Assembly: GCF_010093595.1 (NCBI RefSeq)
Contig: NW_022985449.1
Location: forward strand, 555,410-619,409
DNA length: 64,000 bases
Origin: Mytilinidion resinicola
Lineage: Eukaryota > Ascomycota > Dothideomycetes > Mytilinidiales > Mytilinidiaceae
Direction: 5' to 3'
How positions within the stretch are numbered: the first letter of the stretch is position 1; each line of letters starts with the position of its first letter. Position numbers and translations under genes: made by a program. The notes under the pieces are model-generated. The model was not told the DNA's origin. It saw only the letters and a list, made by a program, of their open reading frames with translations, and ran no database searches. Below are positions 10,890-22,285 of this stretch, piece after piece.

Positions 10890-12402
10890 GGGATAGTTAC
10901 CTCCACAATTGCAGAATATCGATATTAGAGACAGAATAGGACATGAATGTCATACTTTTCTGCGCCGACAATTGGCAATCTAACGGACTTTGAAATAGGC
11001 TGTTGAGCTTATAGATTATTCTGGACAACTGACCTTAGTCTGTATGGCGAGTATTGTCAATCTGCGAACTCCGGTGGCGAGACAACTCAGAATTGGACCG
11101 TGCACATTACTTCAACGCTCTCCCATTATAGAATACGTCTCTAGAATTTAGTCGTATACATGTTTTGCCTCACATCGGCATGCCCTCCCGAGAGTCCTAA
11201 CGTAGGTAGCTAAGGTAGTTAAATTAGTTAAATAGTGCCAACTTAGTCAGCAAACGTCGTCCCACCGGCTGCAATTTTATCACCGCATCACGCTGCCCTA
11301 TCGAGGTCCTGGGACTCAATGATTCTCGCGCCGAAAGAGCTCGCACTCCCGAGCCCGCCACCCGCTGCCCGTGACCGGGACTTACAGCCTCATCAGTGCC
11401 TCTTCTTGCGATACGCGATACGCTAGAGTCGGCGCCCCCGGCGTAGAGATCCAATAAGTTTCTTCCGGTACTTCTCCATCTGGCATCGGAGGTGTCCAAA
11501 TTCTAGCCGCATATTGTATGTACATGTACCTGCGCGTTGACCCCTGACCTGACCGAGAATCCCGAGATGATGATGCTTTCCTCCTCATCTATCCGAGCAA
11601 CGCCTGTCGGGCTGCCCTGGCACAGCGAGTAGCTATCCGCTATACAATGATGCTCCAAGAGCTGCAACGGAGCCGCGACCTTGTCGCTTTACCAAGCATC
11701 CTCCAGACACACCACATGCCACCTACCTATTTGTAATAATGCGATCTGGCCCAGCGAGCCCATACGCGTAATCGTAGTCTCACCGACGTAGGGTAGATCA
11801 GCGTTGCCAAGCCAGAAGCCTGCTGGGCAAAGCAAAGTCCCTCGATTTCTTTGCCGCCTCTGTGATTCGTTCCACCCGCTGGCTGCTTCACATATTCCCT
11901 GTGACTTCATTGCACTCGAAAAGTGCCGAAGTACTCCATGTTTTCTCTGTTCAATCTCAACGCACTTTTTCTTTGAAGCCGTACAGAATCACCGAGATCT
12001 GCTTGCAGGCAGGAGTGGTGCCAGCACTCGGGTTCGCCCGCCATAGTGGATTTAGTCACATCACCCCGGAGAGAGATCCAATTGCGGAGGCCGTGCCTGT
12101 CCTTGTGCACAAGTCATGCACGGGAATGCCGTGCTCGGTCGAGGTGACCGAGAGCCCTGTCACTTGCCTATTGGTAACCCACTCAGACTCTTCCTCGTGC
12201 CGTCATTGAAGGAGCTTTGCCCAAAGCACAACAAACAGGGTTTAAATCTTTTGGCTTATCCCACGCGCTTGCCACAATGGAACCAAGTATGTATCTTACG
12301 ACAGGTCCCACAGTACTGATGACATCCTGGGACCTTGTAGTATAAAATGCGCGCCTTTCCCTCTCCTTGAAGATTTGCTCGTGACACCCTTGGATCTTCA
12401 TC
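10890..12402. other. intergenic, upstream of catalase
   Basis: No supportable gene on either strand; short ORFs (11224-11588, 11689-11910) carry no known motif. The 3' end holds the catalase promoter. Confidence 0.5.
12341..12347 (+). promoter_or_regulatory. TATA box, catalase gene
   Basis: TATAAAA stands 62 bases before the catalase ATG and is followed by a CT-rich stretch, a typical fungal core promoter and short leader. Confidence 0.5.
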
Positions 12403-15126
12403 ATGGTTGCTCTTCAAGTATTGCTTACGGCTGTAGTATATGGCCATGTCGTCGCGGCTCAATGCCCATATATGGGCGGTGAACTCAGAGCCCGAGATGT
12501 CCCCGCGTCGACCGACGATTTTCTCAAGCAATATGAGGTCGATGACACTGATGTCGTTCTGACCAGCGACGTTGGTGGGCCGATTTCGGACCAAGAAAGC
12601 CTCAAAGCTGGCGGGCGTGGCTCTACGCTGCTGGAAGATTTTATCTTTCGCCAGAAGATGTACGTTAATTTCCATCAAACCAGTAATCCTCGTGCCAATC
12701 TTCTTGGAGATGCGTTGAAAAACGGCCTAAATCATGTCTAAAACCCAACTTGAATAGCGTTCAAATACTCATCTCAATCATTCCAAACCCACGCTCCGTC
12801 CCAGCGCCCTTTTTTTTTTACTGACAGCTGATCTTTGCAGACAACATTTCGATCACGAACGCGTGCCAGAACGAGCAGTCCATGCTCGTGGTGCCGGTGC
12901 TCACGGTATCTTCACTTCTTACGGCGACTGGTCAAATATCACCGCGGCATCATTCCTTGGCTCCAAGGGCAAAGAGACACCCGTCTTCATCCGCTTCTCC
13001 ACCGTTGCTGGCAGCAGAGGCTCTCCAGATACCGCTCGGGATGTCCACGGATTTGCTACTAGGTTCTACACCGATGAAGGAAATTACGGTAAGCCGCATA
13101 AAGCAACTTGGATGTAGTGACTGACAAGTGATCAGATATCGTCGGCAACAATATCCCCGTGTTCTTCATTCAGGACGCTATCAAGTTTCCTGACCTCATT
13201 CATTCTGTGAAGCCCTCTCCGGACTCGGAAATCCCGCAGGCTGCTACAGCACATGACACAGCCTGGGACTTTTTCAGCCAGCAGCCAAGCGCCTTGCATA
13301 CTCTTTTTTGGGCCATGTCGCCAAATGGCATTGTCAGGTCTTTCCGTCATATGGACGGGTTCGGTGTCCATACTTTTAGATTTGTAACAGACGACGGTAA
13401 GACCAAATTAGTAAAGTTCAAGTTCCGCACGCTGCAAGGCAAGGCCAGCTTGGTATGGGAAGAGGCCCAAGCTACGTCCGGGAAGAACTCGGATTTCCAC
13501 AGACAGGACCTTTTCGACTCCATTGAAAAGGGGAGGTTCCCGGAGTGGGAGGTACGTCCATTACTACTCTACTCAAAAGCTTTCAAATGACAAGGGATAG
13601 TTCGGCGTACAAATCATGGACGAGGAGGGCCAGCTCCGCTTTGGCTTTGATCTTTTGGATCCAACAAAGATTGTCCCCGAAGAGCTTGTACCTGTCACAC
13701 CACTAGGAAAACTTGTGTTGAATCGCAACCCGAGGAACTACTTCGCGGAGACTGAGCAGATAATGGTAAGCATGCACGGATTCCCCTTATCCCCGACTCC
13801 CGATCATCAAAGAACAAAGAAACCTGCTGACGAGTTGTGCCTCTTATAGTTTCAACCAGGTCGGTGATCATGTTCTGTCCCACGTTATACGCATTTACTG
13901 ACAATCGGCACGTGTAAAGCGCATATCGTAAGAGGAATTGATTTTACGGAAGATCCCCTCCTACAAGGCCGGCTGTTCTCGTACCTTGATACTCAACTAA
14001 AGTAAGTCCTCGCACTAAGTTCAGACCCCTCCACTCAAAACCTTGTACTCACTGCCCGTAGCCGCAACGGAGGACCGAACTTCGAGCAACTACCAATCAA
14101 CCAACCTCGCGTACCAGTACACAACAACAACCGGGACGGCGCAGGTACGTGAAACGGTTTCTCATTCACATTCTCATTGTCATTATACTACTTTGTACTA
14201 CAACGTAGTCTTCTAACATACCCACAACAGGCCAAATGTTCATTCCCCTCAACACTGCCGCCTACAGCCCCAACACGCTCAACAAAGGCTCGCCTGCGCA
14301 AGCCAACGAAACTATTAACAACGGCTTTTTCACCGCGCCCTCCCGCGGCGCCTCGGGCAAGCTCACCCGCGCCGTCTCCCCCACCTTCGCCGACGTCTGG
14401 TCGCAGCCCCGCCTCTTCTTCAACTCGCTGCTCCCCACCGAGCAGCAATTCCTCATCAACGCAATCCGCTTTGAAACATCCAATCTCAAATCAACCGTCG
14501 TGAAGAACAATGTTTTAATCCAGCTTAACCGTATCAGTCACGATGTGGCCGTTCGCGTGGCGTCCGCTATCGGGCTAGAGGCGCCTGCGGCCGACGATAC
14601 GTACTACCACAACAACAAGACGAGCGGGGTGAGTGTGTTTGCGAAGAAGTTGCTGAAGTTGGACGGGTTGAGGGTAGCTTTTTTGACGACCGGGAAGGGG
14701 GATGATTCGAGTCTCAAGGGGTTGAAAGACGCATTTGCGAAGGAGAATGTGGATGTGGTCGTCGTTGCGGAGGTGTTGTCTGAGGGTATCGACGTCACCT
14801 ACGCGCTCGCTGATGCCACGGCGTTCGATGGGATCATCGTCGGGGATGGGACAAAAGCGCTCTTCTCGACCGCGCAGGGGTACGGCAATGGCACCGCGGC
14901 GTCGACGCTGTTCCCCGCGGGTCGGCCGTTGCAGGTTCTGCAGGAGGGGTATAGGTACGGGAAACCGGTTGGCGCGGTTGGAGATGGGACGGCGGCGTTT
15001 GCGGCAGCGGGTATCAAGGAGGGTGATGGGGTCATCTTGCAGAAGAGCGGTGGGGATTTGAGCAAAGATTTCTTGGAGAGTCTAAGGAGTTTCAAGATCT
15101 TGAGCCGGTTCCCGTTGGATGCGTAG
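12403..15126 (+). CDS. secreted large-subunit catalase (CatB/CAT-3 type)
   Basis: Converts hydrogen peroxide to water and oxygen with haem. Eight exons: 12403-12659, 12841-13088, 13136-13551, 13601-13765, 13850-13859, 13920-14001, 14062-14144 and 14231-15126, giving 718 residues. Exon 5 is only 10 nt (TTTCAACCAG), needed to keep the conserved [11 protein letters not shown] segment. Residues 1-19 are a hydrophobic signal peptide ([13 protein letters not shown]). Seen in order: the catalytic histidine in [30 protein letters not shown], the catalytic asparagine in [12 protein letters not shown], the haem-ligand tyrosine in [12 protein letters not shown], and a C-terminal flavodoxin/GATase-like domain (about 560-718, [13 protein letters not shown]). 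The usual glycine of FQPGH is alanine in this splice model. The length and the extra C-terminal domain define the large-subunit clade. Role: extracellular or cell-wall peroxide defence. Confidence 0.95.
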
Positions 15127-15482
15127 GGTAAGGGCGGTTGGTGTGTAGAATGCAGATTAGGCTACATATTTAATCACCGATGTCTTGCTAGCTGAGATAT
15201 CTCTTATAGTGCTGTCAAGCAAACGAGATTAGAGCCCAGGCAGTGGGGTTCACGTGTTTAGCCCCGTTCTTGGTGTCTGCCAATTCCTGCTAATGCATAC
15301 TTCATTGACAGTGATTCAGGTGCCCCGACAATGGTACGCTACGACTATCGCTGGACTTAAAGCCCCAATGTAGTAAGCCAGCAATTAAGAGCTTTATGCG
15401 ATAGCACGTTTACGAAGATGCTCAGAAGATGGTAGTAATATTCCGTTGGTCAACCTATCCAAGCCTACCTCTGCATCAGCTC
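15127..15482. other. convergent 3' region, catalase / UTP18
   Basis: Tail-to-tail intergenic DNA, presumably the two 3' UTRs; nothing else seen. Confidence 0.5.
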
Positions 15483-17507
15483 TTATGCTCGCACTTCCCA
15501 AAGCTTGATCATTCCTTGCTCATTTGCGACACTCAAGAAAGCTAGCGCCTCCTCTCTGTCGGCTTTCCCCCAGGCTATCGCTGTTATCCTCCCCAACGGT
15601 GTTTTGTCAGTCGGCCAATTCCTGTATACTGTACAGCTAGGCAGGTGAACTAGCCGCAGCGCATTTTTTTTCCATCGACTAGACATAGCTAGGAGCTGTC
15701 CATCTGGCGAAAAAGCGAGGTGAGATGTCGGGGTAGTAAGGTGATCCAGTACACGGGTTGGCTTCGGAGCTTTCGGGATGCCTCCATTTACAACTTCCTC
15801 ATCGTCGCTGTCGCTGGATGGGATTTTCCGATTGGCACTCCAAGCCCTGCGATCATAGATATTGACGATGCCACTCGAACTTCCAACTGCGACCCACCTA
15901 TCTCCGCCTATCCAACCGTCTCTTCCACTTTTTCCTCCGAGCGCTATCGTCGTCGTGCCCACAGCTCCGTCGTCTACCCATCTCGCCACCAGTCGCTTCT
16001 CTTCCACATTCCATTCTGAGACTTCACCGTTCTTAGATGCAATTGTGATGCCACGACCATCTCCCCACCAGGAAAAGTCTGCGATACCGCCAAGGCCATC
16101 TACCCTACATTGCGCAATCCATTGCAACGTATAGGCGTTGAGGAAGTTGACTACTCCGCCACCCTTGCGCGCGGTACCTTTCAACGCCATATATTGCCCA
16201 TTCGGAGATAAAGAGAAGTCTTCCATACTTCTCTGTTCGTCCTGATGACCGTACACGCGAGTGACCTTCTCTACCAGGCCGGTCGTCAGGTTCCATATGT
16301 GAAAGTAGCGGCGTCGCGCACTGAGAAATACTCGAGAGTCGGTAGGGTGGAAGGCAGTCGTGGTGAGTGGATTTCTTTTGATGTGGAGGGACGTAAGGAG
16401 GGGGTTCGGATTAGGAGGATGTGGGTGGATATGGTGAAGGTAGAGGGTTGAAGCTGGACCGGACGATAGCAGGAGAGGAAGAGTCGGGTGGAAAGAGAGA
16501 GATGTGATTGCAGACTATGTAAGGAGGATTAGCAAATACAAGCATATATGGTTGTTGCAGAAAACGTACCGGTAGTGCTCCACTAATGTCCTTCATGCGC
16601 TGTATATCCAGAACCTCTGGTTGCAGTTTACGGCGCTTGTTCGACCTTGAATTCAATCCCTTAGTGAGCATATCTGCATCTTGCAACAGTTTTGCTAGCG
16701 GCTGGACGGAGATTGAATCCCTGTCCACGTCCATCTCGTCCGCAGACGAATCGGTATCGGAGCCTGAAGCATCTGACCTCCTTCGTTTCTTGATCGTGGC
16801 CGTACGCGCCCAATCTGGCGTGGGGTGTAGTCGCTCATACTGCTTTCGCAGCCTCTTGACATATTCTTTCCCGCTTATGACGTCCTCTTCCTCCGTCTTC
16901 CTGAGTTTCCTAAGTCGTGGCACGGAAGCCAAAGAGACTGATATTCTCTCGTCGTCGCTGTCTTCCCACGCAGGCTGTTCCCTGTGTTTGCCTTGAAACT
17001 CGCCATCCTCGCCATCAGAACCTCCCCCACCAGCGGGAGCGGGCCCAGGTCCGGAGTCGATGAAGAAAAGCTGTAGAAGGATTTATATTAGCTGGGGCTA
17101 CTGAAGCAAATCCTAAATGTAAAACATACATCTGCATCGGCTAACCTGTCCAGCTCCATCCCATCTTCCTGGTCTTCTTCGTCATCTAGCCCTCTTTTCT
17201 CGTCAGCTGCCAACGACCTCAACCCCTCCCTGAACCCCACTGCATCTCCAAATACAGCCCTCTCTAGCGCTTCTTCAGTAGAATCCTTTTCCCAGTCACT
17301 TCCACTGATTTCTCCTTGCTCTTGCTCTTCATCGTCTTCGTGATCTTCCTCGCTATCATCATCATCGAACCCCGCGAATTCTTCTTGATCGTCGTCGGAC
17401 GATTCGTCTGGTGTAGGCGCCTTGATCAGAGCTTGCGCATTCGTTTCCTCCGGCAGTTCTGGCTGCCGTTCTTTCTTGCTAGGCGCCTTCGCCTTTACCG
17501 GTGCCAT
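15483..17507 (-). CDS. UTP18: Utp18, U3 snoRNP / SSU processome WD40 protein
   Basis: Component of the small-subunit processome that cleaves pre-18S rRNA in the nucleolus. Exons on the minus strand: 17507-17130, 17070-16570 and 16514-15483, with introns of 59 and 55 nt, giving 636 residues. The N-terminal third is low complexity with long acidic runs (DDDDSEED..DDEEQEQGE) and a short basic run (KKRRR). The family's N-terminal arch and Mtr4-docking region is expected there. From about residue 290 the WD40 propeller begins (ITSLSFHPTLPLLLSSG, then FHPTDSRVFLSAR.RYFHIWNL) and ends in MIKLWEVRA. The start is taken at MAPVKAKAPSKK; an ORF extension upstream lacks family-like sequence. It shares a 365-bp divergent promoter with the gene at 17873. 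Confidence 0.92.
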
Positions 17508-17872
17508 TGTGGGTGGTTCAGTACCGTGTACAGAGTTGTGTTCAGTTTGCTGTGTCGCGAAATTTTCGAAGTCCAAAAATTTGGCAGGGATGTGAGCTAT
17601 GCTTAAAGCCGAAGGACTGCTATTGGCTGAACTCTTTAGCACAGAACTGTTAATAGAAGAACAGTATTTAATGAGCATATGAGGGGGCTTATTATTCACG
17701 TTTCCTGTAGAGCTTTCACTGTTCGTCCCTTCAGCTGTGGGGTCTTGGAGGTGGAGAAGCTTTGTTCGCACGTGACATCGAATCGACCTCGCCTCTAAGT
17801 CCTCCACCACCCATACTCACCACCTCCATGCAACACGCCTGGGCACACCCTTTCACTATCTACAATCAAACT
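17508..17872. promoter_or_regulatory. divergent promoter, UTP18 / Hep59
   Basis: 365 bases separate the two start codons, which point away from each other. One shared bidirectional promoter region for two RNA-processing genes is a likely arrangement, inferred only from spacing. Confidence 0.5.
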
Positions 17873-19036
17873 ATGGCGGACCTAGACGCCAAACCCAGCG
17901 AACCACTCTTCCGAGCCTCGAAGCGCCGGAAGATATTCCGCAAAGCCGTCGAAGACGAATCGCACGAGATCACAAGCCCTCAATCCCTCGCCACACCCGA
18001 ATCACATACCCGAACTCCTCAAGACAATGCCGAAACCGAAGGGCAAAAGGATGGAGGCCTCTCTATGGCCGAGATCCTCCGCCGCCGCAAGCAAGGCAAG
18101 ACGCGCCGCGCCGGCATCGAGTTCTCGAACTCATCGCAAACCTCGACCCGCGCCGCCGCACCACCACCCTCCGACGCACTGATCCCCCATACCGATGACA
18201 ATCGCTCCGCGGTCGATATCGCGGCGAAGCGGTTCGCACCACAAACGGGGAAGGTAGCAGACGTACACGATAAACACATGTGAGTGGGCCCTCCGCATAC
18301 CATATCCATTGCGTTTCTTGAAACGGGGACTGATAGTTTAAGGATGGAATTTATAGACGCCAGAATGGCTGAGCTCCGTCATTCGCAGGCGGCACTAAGC
18401 ATAACGACCCTCGATGACATGTCTACCGAAGAGCGCGCCACAGCGATTGCGGCGTCGGAGAAGGCGCGCGAGAGACAGCCGGCTGGCGTCGGGAAACTGC
18501 AAGAAATTGATTTGGGGCCGGATGCTACGGCGCAGAATATTGCGCGGACAGAGGCTGCGAGGAGGAAGATGGAGGGATTGCCGGACGATGAGCCACAGAG
18601 TGGGCTAAGGCCTGGGAAAGTGAGGCTTGGGAGAGATGGTAAGCCGTGGCGGGGCCGGAAAAGGCGGAATAGTGAGGATATCAAGCGGGATCTGCTCGTT
18701 GAGGAGGTACTCAGGGAGAGTAGGCGTAAGTTTCACCATACGCTGTAAATCCATGCATTCGCTAACTCTACGGTAGTGGATATGTACGATGAGCCTGAGG
18801 CCCTAGGGCACTCGGAAGGCGACCAGGCCGCCGACGACCTCCTAGCGGAGAGATTCAGACAGGAATTCATTGACGCAGTCGAGTCTCGAAATGTCAGACG
18901 TACGGCTCCTGCGCCTCCCGGCGCGGCTAAAGGCACGAAAGGAGAGGAGAGGCCCAAAGGGCCGAAGCTGGGGGGTAGTCGAAGTGCGAGAGCTGCGATG
19001 CGTGCTATAGAGGAGAAGGCTGCAAAGAAGAGGTGA
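17873..19036 (+). CDS. Hep59 / C9orf78-Tls1 family splicing factor
   Basis: Homologue of human C9orf78 (hepatocellular carcinoma antigen 59) and fission yeast Tls1, nuclear proteins that bind the Brr2 helicase of the spliceosome and affect splicing of particular introns. Exons 17873-18279, 18343-18725 and 18777-19036 (introns 63 and 51 nt) give 349 residues. Visible family features are the basic N-terminus (LFRASKRRKIFRK), the SMAEILRRRKQGKTRRAGIEF helix, the DKHMMEFIDARMAELR block that spans intron 1, and the DLGPDATAQNIARTEAARRK helix. There is a Lys/Arg-rich C-terminus. The joined DKHMMEFID motif confirms the first intron. An in-frame ATG lies at 17828 but MADLDAK fits better as a start. 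Confidence 0.88.
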
Positions 19037-20381
19037 TGTATCGGAGCCTGAGATATTCTTAGGTGTCGTAATAGGCCCGGGAGCACTTGGGTAATAGCTA
19101 GGTGTTTGATTTCGGCTATTCAAGTATTCGATATCTCAGCTGTTGAATTAGTCCAACCCTCACGTCGAGGAACTTCCCCACTACAGATTGTTCTTCTCGA
19201 AGTGTCTTTCGGTGTGATTCGGGAGATAATTGTGGCTCCCCAGCACCCCTTCGAGACCTTCTCACAAGTCAAGATCCCGACCCAGATTTGAACCCTAGGG
19301 AAAGCCATCACACAAAATACCCCAAATCAGACCATTGATATCGGACAAAGAATCGGTCTGGTTCTAACAACACTCTCACGTCGTGAAAGCCGTAGAACTG
19401 ATCTACAATATCTGGAAAAGACAACAGTAGATGATTTTCCGCACTTCATTGAAGGACCCTTCGCGTGCCAAACGGGTCGAAAAGCTGCTACCAATCCTAA
19501 CTTTTCCTCCAAACCTCCTCAATGCAACGATTCTTTGCGCATAACAGTTCCAACTTCTCGCTTCCTCTATATCTCTTCTTCAATACCCTTTCAATAACCT
19601 CCTCCTCTTCAAAACTCCGCTCCATCCCTTCCGTACCGCCCAACCCGCCAGCCTCTCGTCCCGTTCAGCCTTCCATAGCCCTAGGGCAGAAAAGTCGTTT
19701 CTTGGTCGCTTGACTGAGACGAGCGCGCGGAGCCCACTAACAGTTTGTCTGGGGGTAGAGCACATATTGAGCGCTAGAGTGCGCTGGTGGTCCTTCGTAA
19801 TGAGTAGTGAGCAGTGAGTAGTGGCAGCGTAGTGGTCACGTGAGTGAGACTGAAAAAGGGGGCAAAAAAGGAACTCGAGAACTGCTGGTAAGTACAGATG
19901 ATCTTTCGACTCACCCGGTGGTACAGAAGAGCCAATTTTTAACGTTGAGACCTCACCCACGAATAGGTTTTGACAGCACTAACTCGACCACTGGGGTCCG
20001 GTCTAGGGGGCAACTGAGCGTTGTAGCAGATCTCGAGGAGAGCGAGCACTCAGCCCGAAGGTGCAGCTGAGTGGAAGGGGCTAGCGAGATAACACTTCGG
20101 GAGAAGTGCACAGTAACGGCAACCGACTCGACCAACGGGGCAAAGGCAGTAACGGCTCCTGCTTCCAGGTGTTGTGAACGGGAAGGCAGGAAATTTTTGT
20201 TTATTTATATCTTTAGTGGTGGTTTGTATTAGTGAATAGCCTTAAGTCGGCTTTCTGTACGCTGTACTCACCGAGGTGTTCCAGCGATACATACAAATTC
20301 ACTTCTATATTTCCTTTTGCTTGGCAGCCACCTACATTACCCCGGAGCCGCCCTCAGTCATTATATTGGGTTGAGAGCCAT
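19037..20381. other. intergenic
   Basis: No recognisable gene. Short ORFs on both strands (19522-19713, 19580-19960) lack domains. Confidence 0.45.
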
Positions 20382-22285
20382 TCACACGAGAAGAATGCGG
20401 CTAGAAGGAGAAGCACGGCCGAGCCAGCCACGGGGTATGTAGTCTGTCAACGACAGGGCAATCCCCACCCCAACTCGCTCATACGCTCCAGGAACAACAG
20501 GGGATTCTTGAACGATTAATTGGTAATAGCCATACCCACTTTCCCCTGTCATCGAGTTTTTAACAGAAACCGTGTTCAAGATAACACACGTGAAGTTCAG
20601 CGGTTGGTTCGACTCGTCATCGAAGGAAATCACTCCCTGTATGTCACGGTCCTGTTCTCCTTGAATAATGAACTGATTAAATCGAGGTAGGTCTCTTGAT
20701 ATCTCGTTTGTGTCTTTTCCCGGGTTAGTCCAGCAATCTTGCATGATCCAGTTGTCGAGAAAATTTGTTGCGTCGCCTGCGGGTAATCTCGAGGCTTTCC
20801 AGAAATGGGCCCTTAGATGAAGAGTGCCGCGATTCGCGATGTTGGTCTCGCATACCCGGGGTCTGCCCGTGTCGTACTCAGCATAGTAGGTTGCCATTCG
20901 GGTCTCACCTTCCCAGGCTGCCCAACTCGCTAAGCAATCTTGCTGAAATGTCAAGGGAGATTTGAGCATACACATCTTGAGCGCCTTCTAATCTAGTTAA
21001 TGGGTCATGAGACCCACACCAGAAGAGCCCTCTTGCGATGTCTTCAACCCACAAGCCTTGAAAATACGTCTGGCGAATCAGAGTACTCATTTCTTGGGCG
21101 AGACCAGATATAGCAGGGAGCTTGTCGCTAGCTTGAGTTAAATCGCACTGGTTGTACGTTCGAACAACTCTAGACCAGAAGCGGTGCTGTGCGCTGTGAA
21201 CTCTGTCAGGATCAGGACTTCTTCCAAACAGAGAGTGATTCTTGATCAGCGCCGCAACAACTCTGAGAGTCTGCAACATATGGTAGCCGTTCGTCATCCT
21301 TGCTATTGCCGTTGCTTCGAGCATGAGCCGATGGAAGATTCGTGGTTTCGACTACAGATTATGGGTAAAAGGCGTTGGACCGTTGTCAGATTGGGCAAAG
21401 ACGCCTTCTTGACACTCGAAAAAGAGCTGCTGAGAAGCATAAGGGATAATTCGACGAGAAAGAATGCGTTCTTGTACTACCCATCCTCTTTTACTCCACT
21501 CGTAGCGTGCAAGTTCTTCTCCGAGGTCGCGAAGCTCATGTCCATTATCGACCTGTCTGGATAGGAAAAGGCCTTCGCCGCTATGCCGCGCTGAAGTTGC
21601 TGCCAGGGTGCAGAGCGCGAGCTGAAATATCCTGCCCATGTTGGCGGATTCATTATTCCAATCCAGGTCGTCATCCTGGATGATACAGAGGGTATCAACC
21701 CAAAGAAAGCGAACACCTAGCTGACGAGTCGTGATTACAGCATCATTGATAGTTGCTGGCAAGAGAGGGAAAGGTATGGCATCCTCAAAATCGCAGATGT
21801 TCGATCTCGTCGTCTTGAGATGATTGTTGGGTCGTTCCCCAACAGTAACTCAACGCAAGATATATGCCCATCTGGCCCTCGGTAGCAACCAACTTGGGCG
21901 GAGTTCCTCGATCGTCACCCACTTCGATGATCCTTGTGGGTAAGGCATTTCCCGGCAATCCGTCTCTTACTAGGATACCAGAGATCGTCTTCCTGCATAG
22001 CTCATGATGGTCTGTGCATGATTTGAGCCATGCTCGAACGACACCGGAGTCCTCGAGGGAATTAGTGACGGGACTGCGTGTATGAAGCTTGCTCATTGCA
22101 TGCTCTACTCCGTGGTCTGAGGTGGCTCGACGAAGTATCAGGCAGGTCAAATGCTCATGATGGATAATATGTGAAGCAGGACTATAGTAGTCGATTTCAC
22201 GACCGTGAACTACAGGCGGTCTGTCTTCGGCGGATGTCAGGGAGAGGTGAGCGCCAAGACATGGAGGAGATCGGAGATCGACCAA
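20382..22285 (-). pseudogene. HET-domain (heterokaryon incompatibility) gene, broken
   Basis: HET proteins take part in self/non-self recognition after hyphal fusion. On the minus strand the order is an upstream segment (WLKSCTDHHELCRK, LPTRIIEVG), HET block 1 (YLALSYCWGTTQ, about 21840), block 2 (LPATINDAVITTRQLGVRFLWVDTLCIIQDD, about 21740-21660) and block 3 (RGWVVQERILSRRIIPY, about 21460). A long C-terminal region without a known domain ends at 20382. Lesions are a one-base shift near 21800, an in-frame TAG at 21352-21354 and a further frame change near 20950. With these the protein cannot be made. Sequencing error remains possible, since the text between lesions is well preserved. HET genes are often lost or polymorphic within species. 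Confidence 0.8.

Noticed and set aside
19260..19310. GGGTTCAAATC on the minus strand, tRNA-like T loop
   Set aside because: No pairing T-stem and no cloverleaf upstream or downstream.
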